Notes: a model not told the origin generated them from the letters alone. Shown: positions 1-7,418, numbered from the stretch's first letter. The stretch: 34,520 nt of DNA from Candidatus Magasanikiibacteriota bacterium (GCA_943357105.1 CALRGC010000009.1:1-34520), one strand, 5' to 3'. Numbers and translations are program-made.

Positions 1-996
1 CACTACTTCGTTGAGATCAGAGGCAGATAGTTTGGCGTCTTCGAGCGCTTTCTTTACTGGACCCAAAGTTTTTTCCACCAATCCACCTACGAGCTCTTCC
101 AATTTAGAACGAGTCAATTTCAAAACTAAATGTTTTGGACCATTGGCATCGGAAGTAATAAACGGTTGGTTGATTTCACTTTCTTGTGCGGTAGATAATT
201 CGATCTTGGCTTTTTCCGCGGCTTCTTTAATGCGCTGCAAAGACAACGGATCTTTACCCAAATCAATACCTTGATCTTTTTTAAATTCATCCAAAATCCA
301 TTGAATAATTACTTGATCAAAATCATCACCACCAAGATGGGTATCACCATTGGTAGAAAGCACCTGCACATTGTCCGGAGCGACTTCAAGGATAGATACA
401 TCAAATGTACCACCACCCAAATCATACACCACAATTTTTTGTTCGGTCTTTTTATCAAAACCATAGGCCAAAGCGGCGGCAGTTGGTTCGTTGATAATAC
501 GCAAAACTTTTAGACCAGCAATTTCACCGGCGTCTTTGGTTGCTTGGCGCTGAGAGTCGTCAAAATAAGCGGGCACGGTGATTACCGCTTCAGTCACTTT
601 TTCTCCCAAGCGTTCTTCCGCGTCCGCTTTCATTTTACCCAAAATCATCGCAGAAATTTCTTGCGGAGAATATTCTTTGCCTTGCATCTGCACTTTCACA
701 CCTTCACCAGATTTTACAATCTTATAAGGCATGAGTTTGAGATCGCGTTGCACTTCTTCGTCATTCCAATTGCGACCGATCAGACGCTTGATGGAATACA
801 AAGTGTTTTCCGGATTGGTCACCGCCTGACGTTTGGCCAACTGACCAACTAAGCGTTCACCGGATTTGCTCACAGCCACAATAGACGGTGTGGTGCGTGC
901 GCCTTCTTTATTTTCGAGAACTTTTGGCTGACCACCTTCGATGATGGACATACAGCTATTGGTTGTACCCAAGTCGATTCCTAATACTTTTGACAT
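1..996 (-). CDS. dnaK: Molecular chaperone DnaK (Hsp70), C-terminal part missing at window edge
   Basis: ATP-dependent Hsp70 chaperone that binds unfolded proteins in the cytoplasm together with DnaJ and GrpE. The 332 visible codons are the N-terminal ATPase domain. The first phosphate loop [10 protein letters not shown] is at residues 6-15 and DLGGGTFD at about 191-198, followed by the typical [11 protein letters not shown] block just before it. The substrate-binding domain lies outside the window. The ATG at 996 is chosen because the protein begins [12 protein letters not shown] as in the family; no clear ribosome binding site precedes it. The gene starts only about 10 bases after the membrane-protein gene on the same strand. 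No CIRCE operator is seen directly upstream, unlike at hrcA. Confidence 0.97.
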   Translation of the reverse strand, partial: MSKVLGIDLGTTNSCMSIIEGGQPKVLENKEGARTTPSIVAVSKSGERLVGQLAKRQAVTNPENTLYSIKRLIGRNWNDEEVQRDLKLMPYKIVKSGEGVKVQMQGKEYSPQEISAMILGKMKADAEERLGEKVTEAVITVPAYFDDSQRQATKDAGEIAGLKVLRIINEPTAAALAYGFDKKTEQKIVVYDLGGGTFDVSILEVAPDNVQVLSTNGDTHLGGDDFDQVIIQWILDEFKKDQGIDLGKDPLSLQRIKEAAEKAKIELSTAQESEINQPFITSDANGPKHLVLKLTRSKLEELVGGLVEKTLGPVKKALEDAKLSASDLNEVV

Positions 997-1006
997 ATAT
1001 GTTATG

Positions 1007-1510
1007 TTAATTAATTTTATTAATAAAATTATTTTTTAGATTATTATTTACAATACCAAAAATTTTTAAAGCAATACCAAGCAATAAAACATAAGCGCAA
1101 AAAATAAAAATATACGATGGGCTCATATGAGATTCTCCGACTTTACCAGCTGGGGTTAAAAATCCATTATCATACAAATAATTATAAAATATCACATAGA
1201 CAATTAATTCATATGTTGAATAAATAAGACTACCAATAATAAATAAATTACCGAGTAGCTTATTTTGTTTAAATGGCTTATTTTTTATATAACGGATGCT
1301 AACCAAAATAAATTTAATAATTAAACTAGACCAAAATATCAACCATAAAAAACTTAAAGATACTATATCATGTAAATATAAACTATCTTCAAAAACATCA
1401 CCAAAAAAAATAAACCAAATCCACAGAGGAAAAATCACCAAATAAACAGACGTGACCAGCATTAACGAGCCAAACAATTTTATTTTATTTATTTTTTCTA
1501 TTATGCTCAT
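1007..1510 (-). CDS. Small multi-pass membrane protein of unknown function
   Basis: About 167 residues with four strongly hydrophobic stretches (near residues 12-38, 46-68, 82-108 and 132-155) separated by short charged loops, so probably an inner-membrane protein. I do not recognise a family. The ATG at 1510 ([12 protein letters not shown]) is preferred over an in-frame GTG at 1546, because the longer version would run through the divergent promoter at 1515-1543. Coding sequence is markedly AT-rich (many AAT, ATT, TTA codons). It lies between the NYN gene and dnaK and ends about 10 bases from the dnaK start, so the two are probably cotranscribed. It appears inserted into what is usually an uninterrupted hrcA-grpE-dnaK block. 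Confidence 0.7.
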   Translation of the reverse strand: MSIIEKINKIKLFGSLMLVTSVYLVIFPLWIWFIFFGDVFEDSLYLHDIVSLSFLWLIFWSSLIIKFILVSIRYIKNKPFKQNKLLGNLFIIGSLIYSTYELIVYVIFYNYLYDNGFLTPAGKVGESHMSPSYIFIFCAYVLLLGIALKIFGIVNNNLKNNFINKIN

Positions 1511-1514
1511 ACAC

Positions 1515-1543
1515 TTAACAAATTTTAATAATATTGATATAAT
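1515..1543 (+). promoter_or_regulatory. Sigma70-type promoter of a candidate small RNA
   Basis: TTAACA (1515-1520), a 17-base spacer and TATAAT (1538-1543) with an extended TGA just before the -10. Transcription would start near 1550, and the only thing downstream before a terminator is about 85 bases of non-coding DNA. Confidence 0.65.
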
Positions 1544-1549
1544 CACTTT

Positions 1550-1638
1550 ATCACGATGGGAGGACTATCAAAGAGTTCTGTCCCGCGGAAATGCCTCTTA
1601 TAATAACCTTTTGATTAATTTCAAGAGGTTTTTTATTT
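1550..1638 (+). ncRNA. Candidate small RNA with its own promoter and terminator
   Basis: The segment runs from the predicted start near 1550 to a U-tract at about 1629-1640. It can form a hairpin at 1558-1584 (GGGAGGACT paired with AGTTC plus TCCC, two-base bulge, seven-base loop), followed by the terminator stem CCTCTT (1594-1599) with AAGAGG (1623-1628) and a T-rich run. No convincing open reading frame lies inside. It is convergent with the NYN gene, whose stop codon is at 1633, and divergent from the membrane-protein gene. It does not match the tmRNA, SRP RNA, 6S or fluoride-riboswitch signatures I know. Function unknown. Confidence 0.5.
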
Positions 1639-1640
1639 TT
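1594..1640 (+). terminator. Rho-independent terminator of the candidate small RNA
   Basis: Stem CCTCTT/AAGAGG with a 23-base AT-rich loop, followed by TTTTTTATTTTTTATT. Read on the minus strand there is no T-run after the stem, so it acts in the plus direction, against the end of the NYN gene. Confidence 0.6.
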
Positions 1641-2184
1641 TATTCCATTCAAACTTACTCAACTCTTCTATCAGCAATAACCTCGATCTGGTAGCCGCGG
1701 TTTGCAGAGCTAGTGTCGGTTGATGCCCGAAACCAACATACTCTATATTCTTTTTTAACTCTTTTACTTTTTGCATCGCGGGAAGCAAATCAGTATCGGA
1801 TGAAATTACGATAGCGTCATCATACAAATTTTCATAGGCGCCTACCAGTAAATCCGTTGCAATCTTTACATCCACGCCTTTTTCGTGATAAACACCATCG
1901 TTTTTCATCAGATAACCTTTGTGTACTGTAACTTTATTATCTCTTAAATGATTAAACAATTTTCTTTGGGCCAAACGCATTTTTTGCCCTTTCATATCAT
2001 TAGGCAAGGCTCTAACCACACCAACATAATAACCAACTGAAATTACCTCTCTTTCACCCGCCAGATTCTCACATATACCACGATAATTGTATCTACTTAA
2101 ATTTTTTATTTCCAACGACTTCATTTTGAAGTAAAAATTACTTCCATCTATGAATATCGCCGCCCTCCTCTTATTTTCTGACAT
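1633..2184 (-). CDS. NYN-domain (LabA/DUF88-type) protein, probable nuclease
   Basis: 183 residues, the usual length of a stand-alone NYN domain, a PIN-like fold found in metal-dependent RNases. Visible acidic motifs fit the family: AIFIDGSNFYF near the N-terminus (catalytic Asp), KGVDVKIATDLL in the middle and VISSDTDLLPA towards the C-terminus, then the VGF strand. Likely a cytoplasmic RNA-processing or decay enzyme; the substrate cannot be told. The ATG at 2184 follows the hsp20 terminator by only about 15 bases. I see no separate promoter, so expression may depend on read-through from the heat-shock operon. Confidence 0.88.
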   Translation of the reverse strand: MSENKRRAAIFIDGSNFYFKMKSLEIKNLSRYNYRGICENLAGEREVISVGYYVGVVRALPNDMKGQKMRLAQRKLFNHLRDNKVTVHKGYLMKNDGVYHEKGVDVKIATDLLVGAYENLYDDAIVISSDTDLLPAMQKVKELKKNIEYVGFGHQPTLALQTAATRSRLLLIEELSKFEWNKK

Positions 2185-2197
2185 ATAATTTAGCTTA

Positions 2198-2242
2198 AAA
2201 CAAAAACCCCACCGGGCTCTCTTGCGAGAGCGGGGTGGGTGG
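2198..2242 (-). terminator. Terminator after hsp20
   Basis: A strong GC-rich hairpin (CCCCACC arm paired with GGTGGGT, inner GCTCTC/GAGAGC around a TTGC loop) is followed on the minus strand by TTTTTGTTTT. It separates the hrcA-grpE-hsp20 unit from the NYN, membrane-protein and dnaK genes. Confidence 0.85.
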
Positions 2243-2307
2243 TTTTAGTTAATTACACTTTACCACCACACCCGATATTTGTCAAGTGGATAAATTGTCA
2301 ATGTTAA

Positions 2308-2739
2308 TTATTTTTTCTTAGTAATTTTAATCTCCACTTTTTTTGGTTCAGAAAGTTGCACTTTTGGACAACTGATTTTTAATATACCATCTTCAAAACT
2401 AGCTTCTACTTTATCCTCGGCTACCGCTGTGGGCAAAGCAATCTGACGAAAAAACGATCCACTGCGAACCTCTTTGCGATAATAATTTTTTTCTTCGATT
2501 TCGTGCTCTTTGTGATTTTCACCTTGCAAAGTGAGCACACCTTTTTCCACGCTCACCTTTACATCTTCCGGACTAAATCCGGCCAGCGGTGTTTCTACCA
2601 CTACGGATTTATCGGTTTCATACATATCTACCGCGGGTGTAAACGCTTTCATACTGGAATTTACCGCCGGCAAACGATTAAACGCTTCATCTACTTGATC
2701 AAATGGGTCCCACATCGGGCTCCAACGAATTAGAGTCAT
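2308..2739 (-). CDS. hsp20: Small heat-shock protein, Hsp20/alpha-crystallin family
   Basis: ATP-independent holdase that binds unfolding proteins during stress. The 143 residues are typical. A short N-terminal arm (MTLIRWSPMWDPFDQVDEAF) leads into the alpha-crystallin domain from about residue 35 (PAVDMYETDKSVVVETPLAGF, then the VEKGVLTLQGE and GSFFRQIALPTAV strands), ending with the DGILKISCPK motif and a Lys-rich tail. It follows the Nudix-GrpE gene by 23 bases in the HrcA-controlled unit and is closed by the hairpin at 2198-2242, so it is the last gene of the CIRCE-regulated transcript. Confidence 0.95.
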   Translation of the reverse strand: MTLIRWSPMWDPFDQVDEAFNRLPAVNSSMKAFTPAVDMYETDKSVVVETPLAGFSPEDVKVSVEKGVLTLQGENHKEHEIEEKNYYRKEVRSGSFFRQIALPTAVAEDKVEASFEDGILKISCPKVQLSEPKKVEIKITKKK

Positions 2740-2762
2740 ATTAAAAAGGTTAATTATTAAAT

Positions 2763-3635
2763 TTATTTTGAAATTATTACTTTGGCGGCTTTGATTACTT
2801 TTCCTCCCATTTTATAGCCACCGATTAATTCTTTTATTACCATACCGGGCTCTTGGCCTTCCACTTCTTCTTCGCCCATACTCTCATGCATATTGGGGTC
2901 AAATTTTTCACCAACGGTTTTTATCTCTTCAATGCCGTGTGATTTTATCACATCGCCAAATTGCTTCATGATAAATCCGATACCGTCAATCCAATTTTTC
3001 ATTTGCTTATGCTCTTCGTTATCGGCTTGCAGAATTGGATGATGAAAGAAAGCAGATTTGAAATTGTCATATACCGGAATAAAATCTTCCAAAATTTGTG
3101 CCTTACTCATCTGCGCCCATTCACCGCGGCGCTCGTTGGTTTCTTTTTGTAAATTTTTGTAATCCGCTAGAGCGCGTTGCCAATCTTTTTTGTATTCTTC
3201 TGATTTATCCAAATTTTGTTTTTTAGACAGAAAAAATTCTTCAATGTGTTTTTTAACTGTTGGTTTTACATCTTGTCTAATCAACAATTCTCCTGGAGAT
3301 AATACAATAAAATCTGTGGCTTCATCAGGCTGTAAAACCGGCTTTTGCTCATCATCTACCATTTCCGCTCTATAGCGTAAAGCTATATAATGAATACCTT
3401 CTTCTGTTCTAATAGACTCACTAGTTGTCACATATTCCAAATTTTTAATATCCAATCCAGTTTCTTCTTTTACTTCTCTTAATACTGTATCACTAATTTT
3501 TTCTCCATATTCAATATGCCCACCCGGAGCCGTAAACATATCGCCTTCTTTCGGAGATTTAATTAAAAATAATTTTCCGTCTTTATCAAAGATATATACT
3601 CTAACAACAATGTGAATTTTTTGTTCGTCAGTCAT
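2763..3635 (-). CDS. grpE: Fusion of a Nudix hydrolase with GrpE nucleotide exchange factor
   Basis: 290 residues in two parts. Residues 1-135 are a Nudix hydrolase with an intact Nudix box: G39, five residues, E45, seven residues, then R53-E54-V-K-E57-E58-T-G60-L. The substrate would be a nucleoside diphosphate derivative. Residues about 143-290 are GrpE, the ADP-release factor of DnaK: a coiled-coil region (EYKKDWQRALADYKNLQKET), the head (DPNMHESMG) and the C-terminal GGYKMGGKVIKAAKVIIS signature. There is no stop or Met at the junction; a TTG codon at residue 142 is the only nearby alternative start and lacks a ribosome binding site. The gene begins one base after the hrcA stop, so translation is coupled to it. 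Confidence 0.93.
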   Translation of the reverse strand: MTDEQKIHIVVRVYIFDKDGKLFLIKSPKEGDMFTAPGGHIEYGEKISDTVLREVKEETGLDIKNLEYVTTSESIRTEEGIHYIALRYRAEMVDDEQKPVLQPDEATDFIVLSPGELLIRQDVKPTVKKHIEEFFLSKKQNLDKSEEYKKDWQRALADYKNLQKETNERRGEWAQMSKAQILEDFIPVYDNFKSAFFHHPILQADNEEHKQMKNWIDGIGFIMKQFGDVIKSHGIEEIKTVGEKFDPNMHESMGEEEVEGQEPGMVIKELIGGYKMGGKVIKAAKVIISK

Positions 3636-3636
3636 A

Positions 3637-4317
3637 TTATTTGTTCAAAATTTCTTTAACTAATTGTAAAAGCGAATAGTTGCGTTTGTAATCGGTACGA
3701 GTCGGAGCAAGCAAAGCCAACAAACTGTCGCCAAATCTAAAAGACGCGACCGATAACATATTTCCAAATGGATGCTCCGTACCAACAAAAAACTGAATAT
3801 CATCAGAAACAAGATCATAAAAACCAGGAATGCAATCTTCACAACGATCAAAAACTTGTGACACGTCTCCGACTATCCCCAGCTCCACAAATTCCGGTTT
3901 GGAAAATAGATTGGACAGACCGGTGTAGTAAATAGAATTTGGAGAAAATGCGAATATCACGGTTTCTTGAGTGATCGCCGCAAGCACTTTGGCTAGATTT
4001 TTTTGAGCTTGAATTTTATCTTCAAAACCAAAAAAACTTTCCAGAGCGTCCGACTCTTTTTTGCCAACTTTCAATTTTTCCCAATCGGTTTTGCCAAGAT
4101 AATATTTATATCCTGATTCAGTCGGGATACGACCGGCCGAAGTGTGAGGATGAGTCAAATAGCCCATCTCTTCTAGATCACGCAATTCATTGCGCACCGT
4201 GGCTTCACTCCAATCCAAACCAGCCTCAGATACCAAAAACTTCGACCCAATTGGCTGGGCCGTAGCGATGTATTTTTCAATAACTAGGGTCAAAAGTTGC
4301 TCTTGACGAGTATTCAT
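3637..4317 (-). CDS. hrcA: Heat-inducible transcriptional repressor HrcA, short form
   Basis: Represses heat-shock genes by binding CIRCE; in other bacteria GroEL helps it fold. Residues 1-75 form the winged helix-turn-helix (MNTRQEQLLTLVIEKYI, WSEATVRNELRDLEEMGYL, HPHTSAGRIPTESGY), all strongly conserved. The rest is a GAF-like part ending in the TRTDYKRNYSLLQLVKEI motif. At 226 residues it is much shorter than the usual 330-350, consistent with loss of the inserted dimerisation region. The gene lies directly downstream of its own CIRCE site and promoter, which shows autoregulation, and leads the Nudix-GrpE and hsp20 genes. Confidence 0.95.
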   Translation of the reverse strand: MNTRQEQLLTLVIEKYIATAQPIGSKFLVSEAGLDWSEATVRNELRDLEEMGYLTHPHTSAGRIPTESGYKYYLGKTDWEKLKVGKKESDALESFFGFEDKIQAQKNLAKVLAAITQETVIFAFSPNSIYYTGLSNLFSKPEFVELGIVGDVSQVFDRCEDCIPGFYDLVSDDIQFFVGTEHPFGNMLSVASFRFGDSLLALLAPTRTDYKRNYSLLQLVKEILNK

Positions 4318-4323
4318 AAAATA

Positions 4324-4350
4324 TTAGCACTCTAACCTTATGAGTGATAA
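4324..4350 (-). promoter_or_regulatory. CIRCE operator (HrcA binding site)
   Basis: TTAGCACTC (4324-4332), nine-base spacer, GAGTGATAA (4342-4350). This matches the CIRCE consensus TTAGCACTC-N9-GAGTGCTAA with one mismatch. It lies six bases upstream of the hrcA ATG and overlaps the -10 element, as expected for repression by HrcA. Confidence 0.96.
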
Positions 4351-4377
4351 TATACCAGAACTTATCCACACTGTCAA
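4349..4377 (-). promoter_or_regulatory. Promoter of hrcA-grpE-hsp20
   Basis: On the minus strand: TTGACA (4372-4377), 17-base spacer, TATATT (4349-4354). A consensus -35 and near-consensus -10 overlap the CIRCE site, giving a strong promoter that HrcA would block. Confidence 0.88.
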
Positions 4378-4394
4378 GGGTAATTCTGCATAGC

Positions 4395-4518
4395 AAAAAT
4401 AAAGAAAAAGGCGCAAATAGTGACTTTTTCGCTTTCCTCGGCCGCGAGGCCTCAGGGAATCGCCTGCGGGCTCATAACCCGCTCAAAAGTAACTATTTGC
4501 GCCTTTTTCTTTATTTTT
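4395..4518. repeat. Large inverted repeat, family B copy 1
   Basis: Perfect 27-base arms at 4395-4421 and 4492-4518 enclose a 70-base core. The core holds a further ACTTTT/AAAAGT pairing and two GC-rich hairpins (CCTCG-GCCG-CGAGG and GCGGG-CTCATAA-CCCGC). It lies just after the stop of the SPFH gene and before the hrcA promoter. The T-rich outer arm could terminate the SPFH transcript. Its core segment TCGCCTGCGGGCTCATAAC resembles one in the element at 33241-33411. Confidence 0.85.
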
Positions 4519-4521
4519 TGT

Positions 4522-5091
4522 TTATTTTATAGTCTGAACCTCATGTAACAATACATTCTCTACGTAGATACCCCGCGCATAAAAGATGCGTTCAAGCTCA
4601 TTTTTAAGATCCATTTCAACAGCATCACGTTTAGTACTGACAATCTCATTCTGATCAAACTTACTAAACACCATGCGCACACGACTGCGGATAGTAGGGC
4701 GGATAATCTTGGCCACGAAATCCTCGCCAATCTGCTGCCAGATACTTGGGATCTGATGCACATCCAAACGCAACAACACCGTGCCCTCTACCCCCACTCG
4801 CACGCCGTCCTGAGTAACAGCGGCAATTGGAATATCACCCAAAGCTTTTTCATTCTGCACATTAAACTGACGATTTATAGAATATTCCAAAGTCTGCACA
4901 TTGAACAGTTTGGCTTTCTGCCAAAAAGGAATTTTGAGATGAAGCCCTGGGGTCAAAACTTTTTTCAATACCCCGCGGCCCAAATCATAAACACAAGCCA
5001 CATAACCCGGTGGCACAGTGATGAAAAAACCTTTCAACACATCGTCCACCACGAATGAGTACATTAATTTATCTAAAGAATCTCCAGCCAT
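4522..5091 (-). CDS. SPFH/Band 7 domain protein (prohibitin/stomatin-like)
   Basis: 189 residues. The N-terminal part (VLKGFFITVPPGYVACVYDLGRGVLKKVLTPGLHLKIPF) is the typical Band 7 entry, followed by QTLEYSI, a DGVRVGVEGTVLLRLD strand pair and an amphipathic helix with the IIRPTIRSRVRMVFSKFD segment. Such proteins form membrane-associated rings that organise proteases or insertases. It is shorter than most (usually 250-320), lacks the long C-terminal coiled coil, and has no clear N-terminal transmembrane helix, only the moderately hydrophobic FFITVPPGYVACVY. It starts five bases after the yidC stop, so it is cotranscribed with the membrane insertase. Confidence 0.87.
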   Translation of the reverse strand: MAGDSLDKLMYSFVVDDVLKGFFITVPPGYVACVYDLGRGVLKKVLTPGLHLKIPFWQKAKLFNVQTLEYSINRQFNVQNEKALGDIPIAAVTQDGVRVGVEGTVLLRLDVHQIPSIWQQIGEDFVAKIIRPTIRSRVRMVFSKFDQNEIVSTKRDAVEMDLKNELERIFYARGIYVENVLLHEVQTIK

Positions 5092-5096
5092 AAATT

Positions 5097-5825
5097 TTAG
5101 TGATGGCCTCCCCCGCCCGCATCTTTGGGTTTGGCGGAGAAAAGCACATAGATTAATATGCTGATTATATCAGAAAATACCATAGAAGTCAAAATAAACA
5201 GTGATTTGACCATCGGCAATATCCACAAGGCGGTAAAGGTAAAAAGTGGGAACAAAAAGAGAAAAACCACCTGACTATTTTCCCAATGTTTTTTATGGCG
5301 ATTTTCAAAGACAATATAGGCAAACATATAAACAGCGCAAATTCCAGCCCAAATCCAATCATGAATACGGCCGATCTCAAAACCATAGAAGTTGGTATTA
5401 ATTTTGCCGGGAAAATCTATTGAAGGATATAAAATTTTAGCTAGTCTATCGCCAGTAATACCGCGCACAAATACTTGATAAAGCAGTACCAAAACCAGCA
5501 ACTGAATTAAAAGAGTAAGCACTTTTGCCCAGGGAGAAATCTTATTTCTCTTAATAATTTTGCGAATTTCCTCATTCTGAGCAATGGTATCATGGCGAAA
5601 ATCTTTGGCGGCTTCGAGTGCTTCTTCTTGAGCTTTTTCTTGCTTGACGGCATTACGTTCGGAAATAATGGTCAGCGGTAGCAAAATAAAGCGCAACAAA
5701 ACCGTAAGCCAAACCACGGCCCAACCCAGATTGTGATCGGTCAAATTATTGTAGATCCAAATCAAAGAATTCACGAGCGGTACCAACAGATACTGATTCC
5801 AAATAATATCTAACAAGTTAAACAT
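5097..5825 (-). CDS. yidC: Membrane protein insertase YidC/Oxa1 family
   Basis: Inserts and folds inner-membrane proteins with or without SecYEG. 242 residues from the ATG at 5825 (MFNLLDIIWNQYLLVPLVNSLIWIY). The longer open frame upstream is rejected because it would cover the divergent promoters. Hydrophobic segments follow the Oxa1 core layout: a first helix pair around WAVVWLTVLLRFILLPLTI with the conserved Arg in the membrane, a cytoplasmic coiled loop (NAVKQEKAQEEALEAAKDF), then helices near LLIQLLVLVLLYQVFV, WIWAGICAVYMFAYIVF, VVFLFLFPLFTFTALWILP and a last one before a Gly/His-rich tail. It lacks the large periplasmic domain of proteobacterial YidC. Operon with the SPFH gene. Confidence 0.93.
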   Translation of the reverse strand: MFNLLDIIWNQYLLVPLVNSLIWIYNNLTDHNLGWAVVWLTVLLRFILLPLTIISERNAVKQEKAQEEALEAAKDFRHDTIAQNEEIRKIIKRNKISPWAKVLTLLIQLLVLVLLYQVFVRGITGDRLAKILYPSIDFPGKINTNFYGFEIGRIHDWIWAGICAVYMFAYIVFENRHKKHWENSQVVFLFLFPLFTFTALWILPMVKSLFILTSMVFSDIISILIYVLFSAKPKDAGGGGHH

Positions 5826-5834
5826 AATATGATA

Positions 5835-5863
5835 ATTATAGCATAAAAGAGTATTTTTGACAA
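5835..5863 (-). promoter_or_regulatory. Promoter of yidC-SPFH
   Basis: Minus strand TTGTCA (5858-5863), 17-base spacer, TATAAT (5835-5840). The -10 ends nine bases before the yidC ATG, so the leader is only a few bases. Confidence 0.82.
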
Positions 5864-5884
5864 CAAACTCTAAAGTAGTGGAAA

Positions 5885-5913
5885 TTGACCAAAAGCGATT
5901 TTTGTGGTACAAT
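5885..5913 (+). promoter_or_regulatory. Promoter of the ABC-F gene
   Basis: TTGACC (5885-5890), 17-base spacer, TACAAT (5908-5913). Divergent from the yidC promoter, with about 23 bases of leader before the ATG at 5943. Confidence 0.8.
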
Positions 5914-5942
5914 TTGCCGGTAAAATCGACTAATTTCAATAT

Positions 5943-7418
5943 ATGGAACACGGTGATGTAATTCTGCGTTTTGAGGATGTGACATTTTATTATGATGAAA
6001 ATAAAGTGCTTCTGGAGGAAGCCAATTTTTCCGTCCGCAAAAATGCCAAAATCACTATAATGGGACAAAACGGTGCGGGCAAAAGCACTATCTTTAAAAT
6101 GATTACCGGTGAACTGAAACCAGAAAAAGGTCAGGTACATATTGGCCAAGGCGCTACGATTGGTATTGCTACTCAGGTGATGAAGCAAGAAAATTTTGAA
6201 AAAACTTTGGAAGAATTTTTTGCTGGAGCATTCGAAGACAAAAAATATGATCTACCAAAAAGAATAAAAGATATATTGGAAGTAGTGCGCCTCAATGTAA
6301 AACTTGATAAAAAAATAAAGGAATTTTCCGGTGGCCAGCAAGCGAGTTTGCTTTTGGCTTTTGCTCTGATCCAACAACCGGATATTTTGTTACTTGATGA
6401 GCCGACCAATAATCTTGACGCTGACGGCATTGGTCACCTTACTCAATTTTTGATGGACTATCCGAAAACTTGTCTGGTAATTTCGCATGACGCGAATTTT
6501 CTCAATGCCTTTACTCACGGCGTGCTTTATCTAGATTCCTATACGCATAAAGTTGAGCAATATGTGGGCGACTACTATGAAGTACTTGGTGAAATTGAAG
6601 CGCAAATCGAACGTGAACGCGCCAAAAATGCTCAACTCCAAAGAAGTATTCAGGACAGAAAAGATAAAATAAACTTTTTTGCGCACAAAGGTGGTAAGAT
6701 GCGCGCGCTAGCCAGTAAACTCCGCGACCAAGTAGAAGAAGCGGAAGAAAATATGGTAGATGAACGCCAAGAAGATAAAACTATTCGTGATTTTATTATT
6801 CCTTCGCAGACTGATATTGTGGGTACGGTGGCCGAAATAAAATTCGTCGGTATTATGGTAGATCATGAGCCAGTACGCAAAAATTTACTCTCCCCTATTT
6901 CGCTACGCAAAAAACAAAAATTAATTATTCAAGGACCAAACGGAATTGGTAAAAGTACTTTTTTGCAGGCTTTAGCTATGGGCACTGAAATTGGAGCCAC
7001 TATCAGTAAAGATGTAAAAGTGGGATATTACCGTCAAGATTTTTCCGGACTTGATTTTGATAAAACCGGCTATCAGGCCTTGGCTGATATGATGGTTGAT
7101 CCGTGGAATCAGGAAATTTACGCCACCGCGGCGCAATTTTTGCTATCTAGCGAAATTCTAAAAAATAAAATCGGTTCTTATTCCGAAGGTCAGAAAGGCT
7201 TACTCTGCTACGCGCGCTTTGTATTACAAAAACCTGGCCTACTAATAATGGACGAGCCGACCAATCATATTAATTTCCGTCATCTGCCGGTCATTGCCGA
7301 AGCTCTAAATAATTTTGAGGGGGCGATTATTTTGGTAAGTCACGCCTATGAATTTGTCGATCAAATTAAAATTGATCAAACTTTGGATCTGGGCGCGGAC
7401 AATACTTTTGAGAAATAA
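5943..7418 (+). CDS. ABC-F family ATPase with two nucleotide-binding domains
   Basis: 491 residues with no transmembrane segment. Domain 1 has Walker A GQNGAGKST, signature FSGGQQ, Walker B LLLDEPTNNLD and switch VISHD. A charged coiled linker follows (EIEAQIERERAKNAQLQRSIQDRKDKI). Domain 2 has Walker A GPNGIGKST, but a weakened signature (YSEGQK) and MDEPTNHIN, in which the D-loop Asp is Asn. ABC-F proteins act in the cytoplasm, mostly on ribosomes as translation factors or antibiotic protection factors; which role applies here cannot be told. The catalytic Glu after both Walker B strands is kept. It is followed by the VKOR gene after 23 bases. Confidence 0.9.
   Translation: MEHGDVILRFEDVTFYYDENKVLLEEANFSVRKNAKITIMGQNGAGKSTIFKMITGELKPEKGQVHIGQGATIGIATQVMKQENFEKTLEEFFAGAFEDKKYDLPKRIKDILEVVRLNVKLDKKIKEFSGGQQASLLLAFALIQQPDILLLDEPTNNLDADGIGHLTQFLMDYPKTCLVISHDANFLNAFTHGVLYLDSYTHKVEQYVGDYYEVLGEIEAQIERERAKNAQLQRSIQDRKDKINFFAHKGGKMRALASKLRDQVEEAEENMVDERQEDKTIRDFIIPSQTDIVGTVAEIKFVGIMVDHEPVRKNLLSPISLRKKQKLIIQGPNGIGKSTFLQALAMGTEIGATISKDVKVGYYRQDFSGLDFDKTGYQALADMMVDPWNQEIYATAAQFLLSSEILKNKIGSYSEGQKGLLCYARFVLQKPGLLIMDEPTNHINFRHLPVIAEALNNFEGAIILVSHAYEFVDQIKIDQTLDLGADNTFEK

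Noticed and set aside
1550-1640. Fluoride riboswitch (GATGG start)
   Set aside because: The short GATGG match is not followed by the pseudoknot and closing sequences of the crcB motif, and there is no gene downstream on that strand.
4344-4532. A 62-codon plus-strand frame between hrcA and the SPFH gene
   Set aside because: It consists mostly of the inverted repeat and has no start signals.
5097-6188. A 363-codon frame for yidC starting at 6188
   Set aside because: The extra 121 codons cover two divergent promoters and the start of the ABC-F gene and do not resemble YidC; the start at 5825 fits the family.
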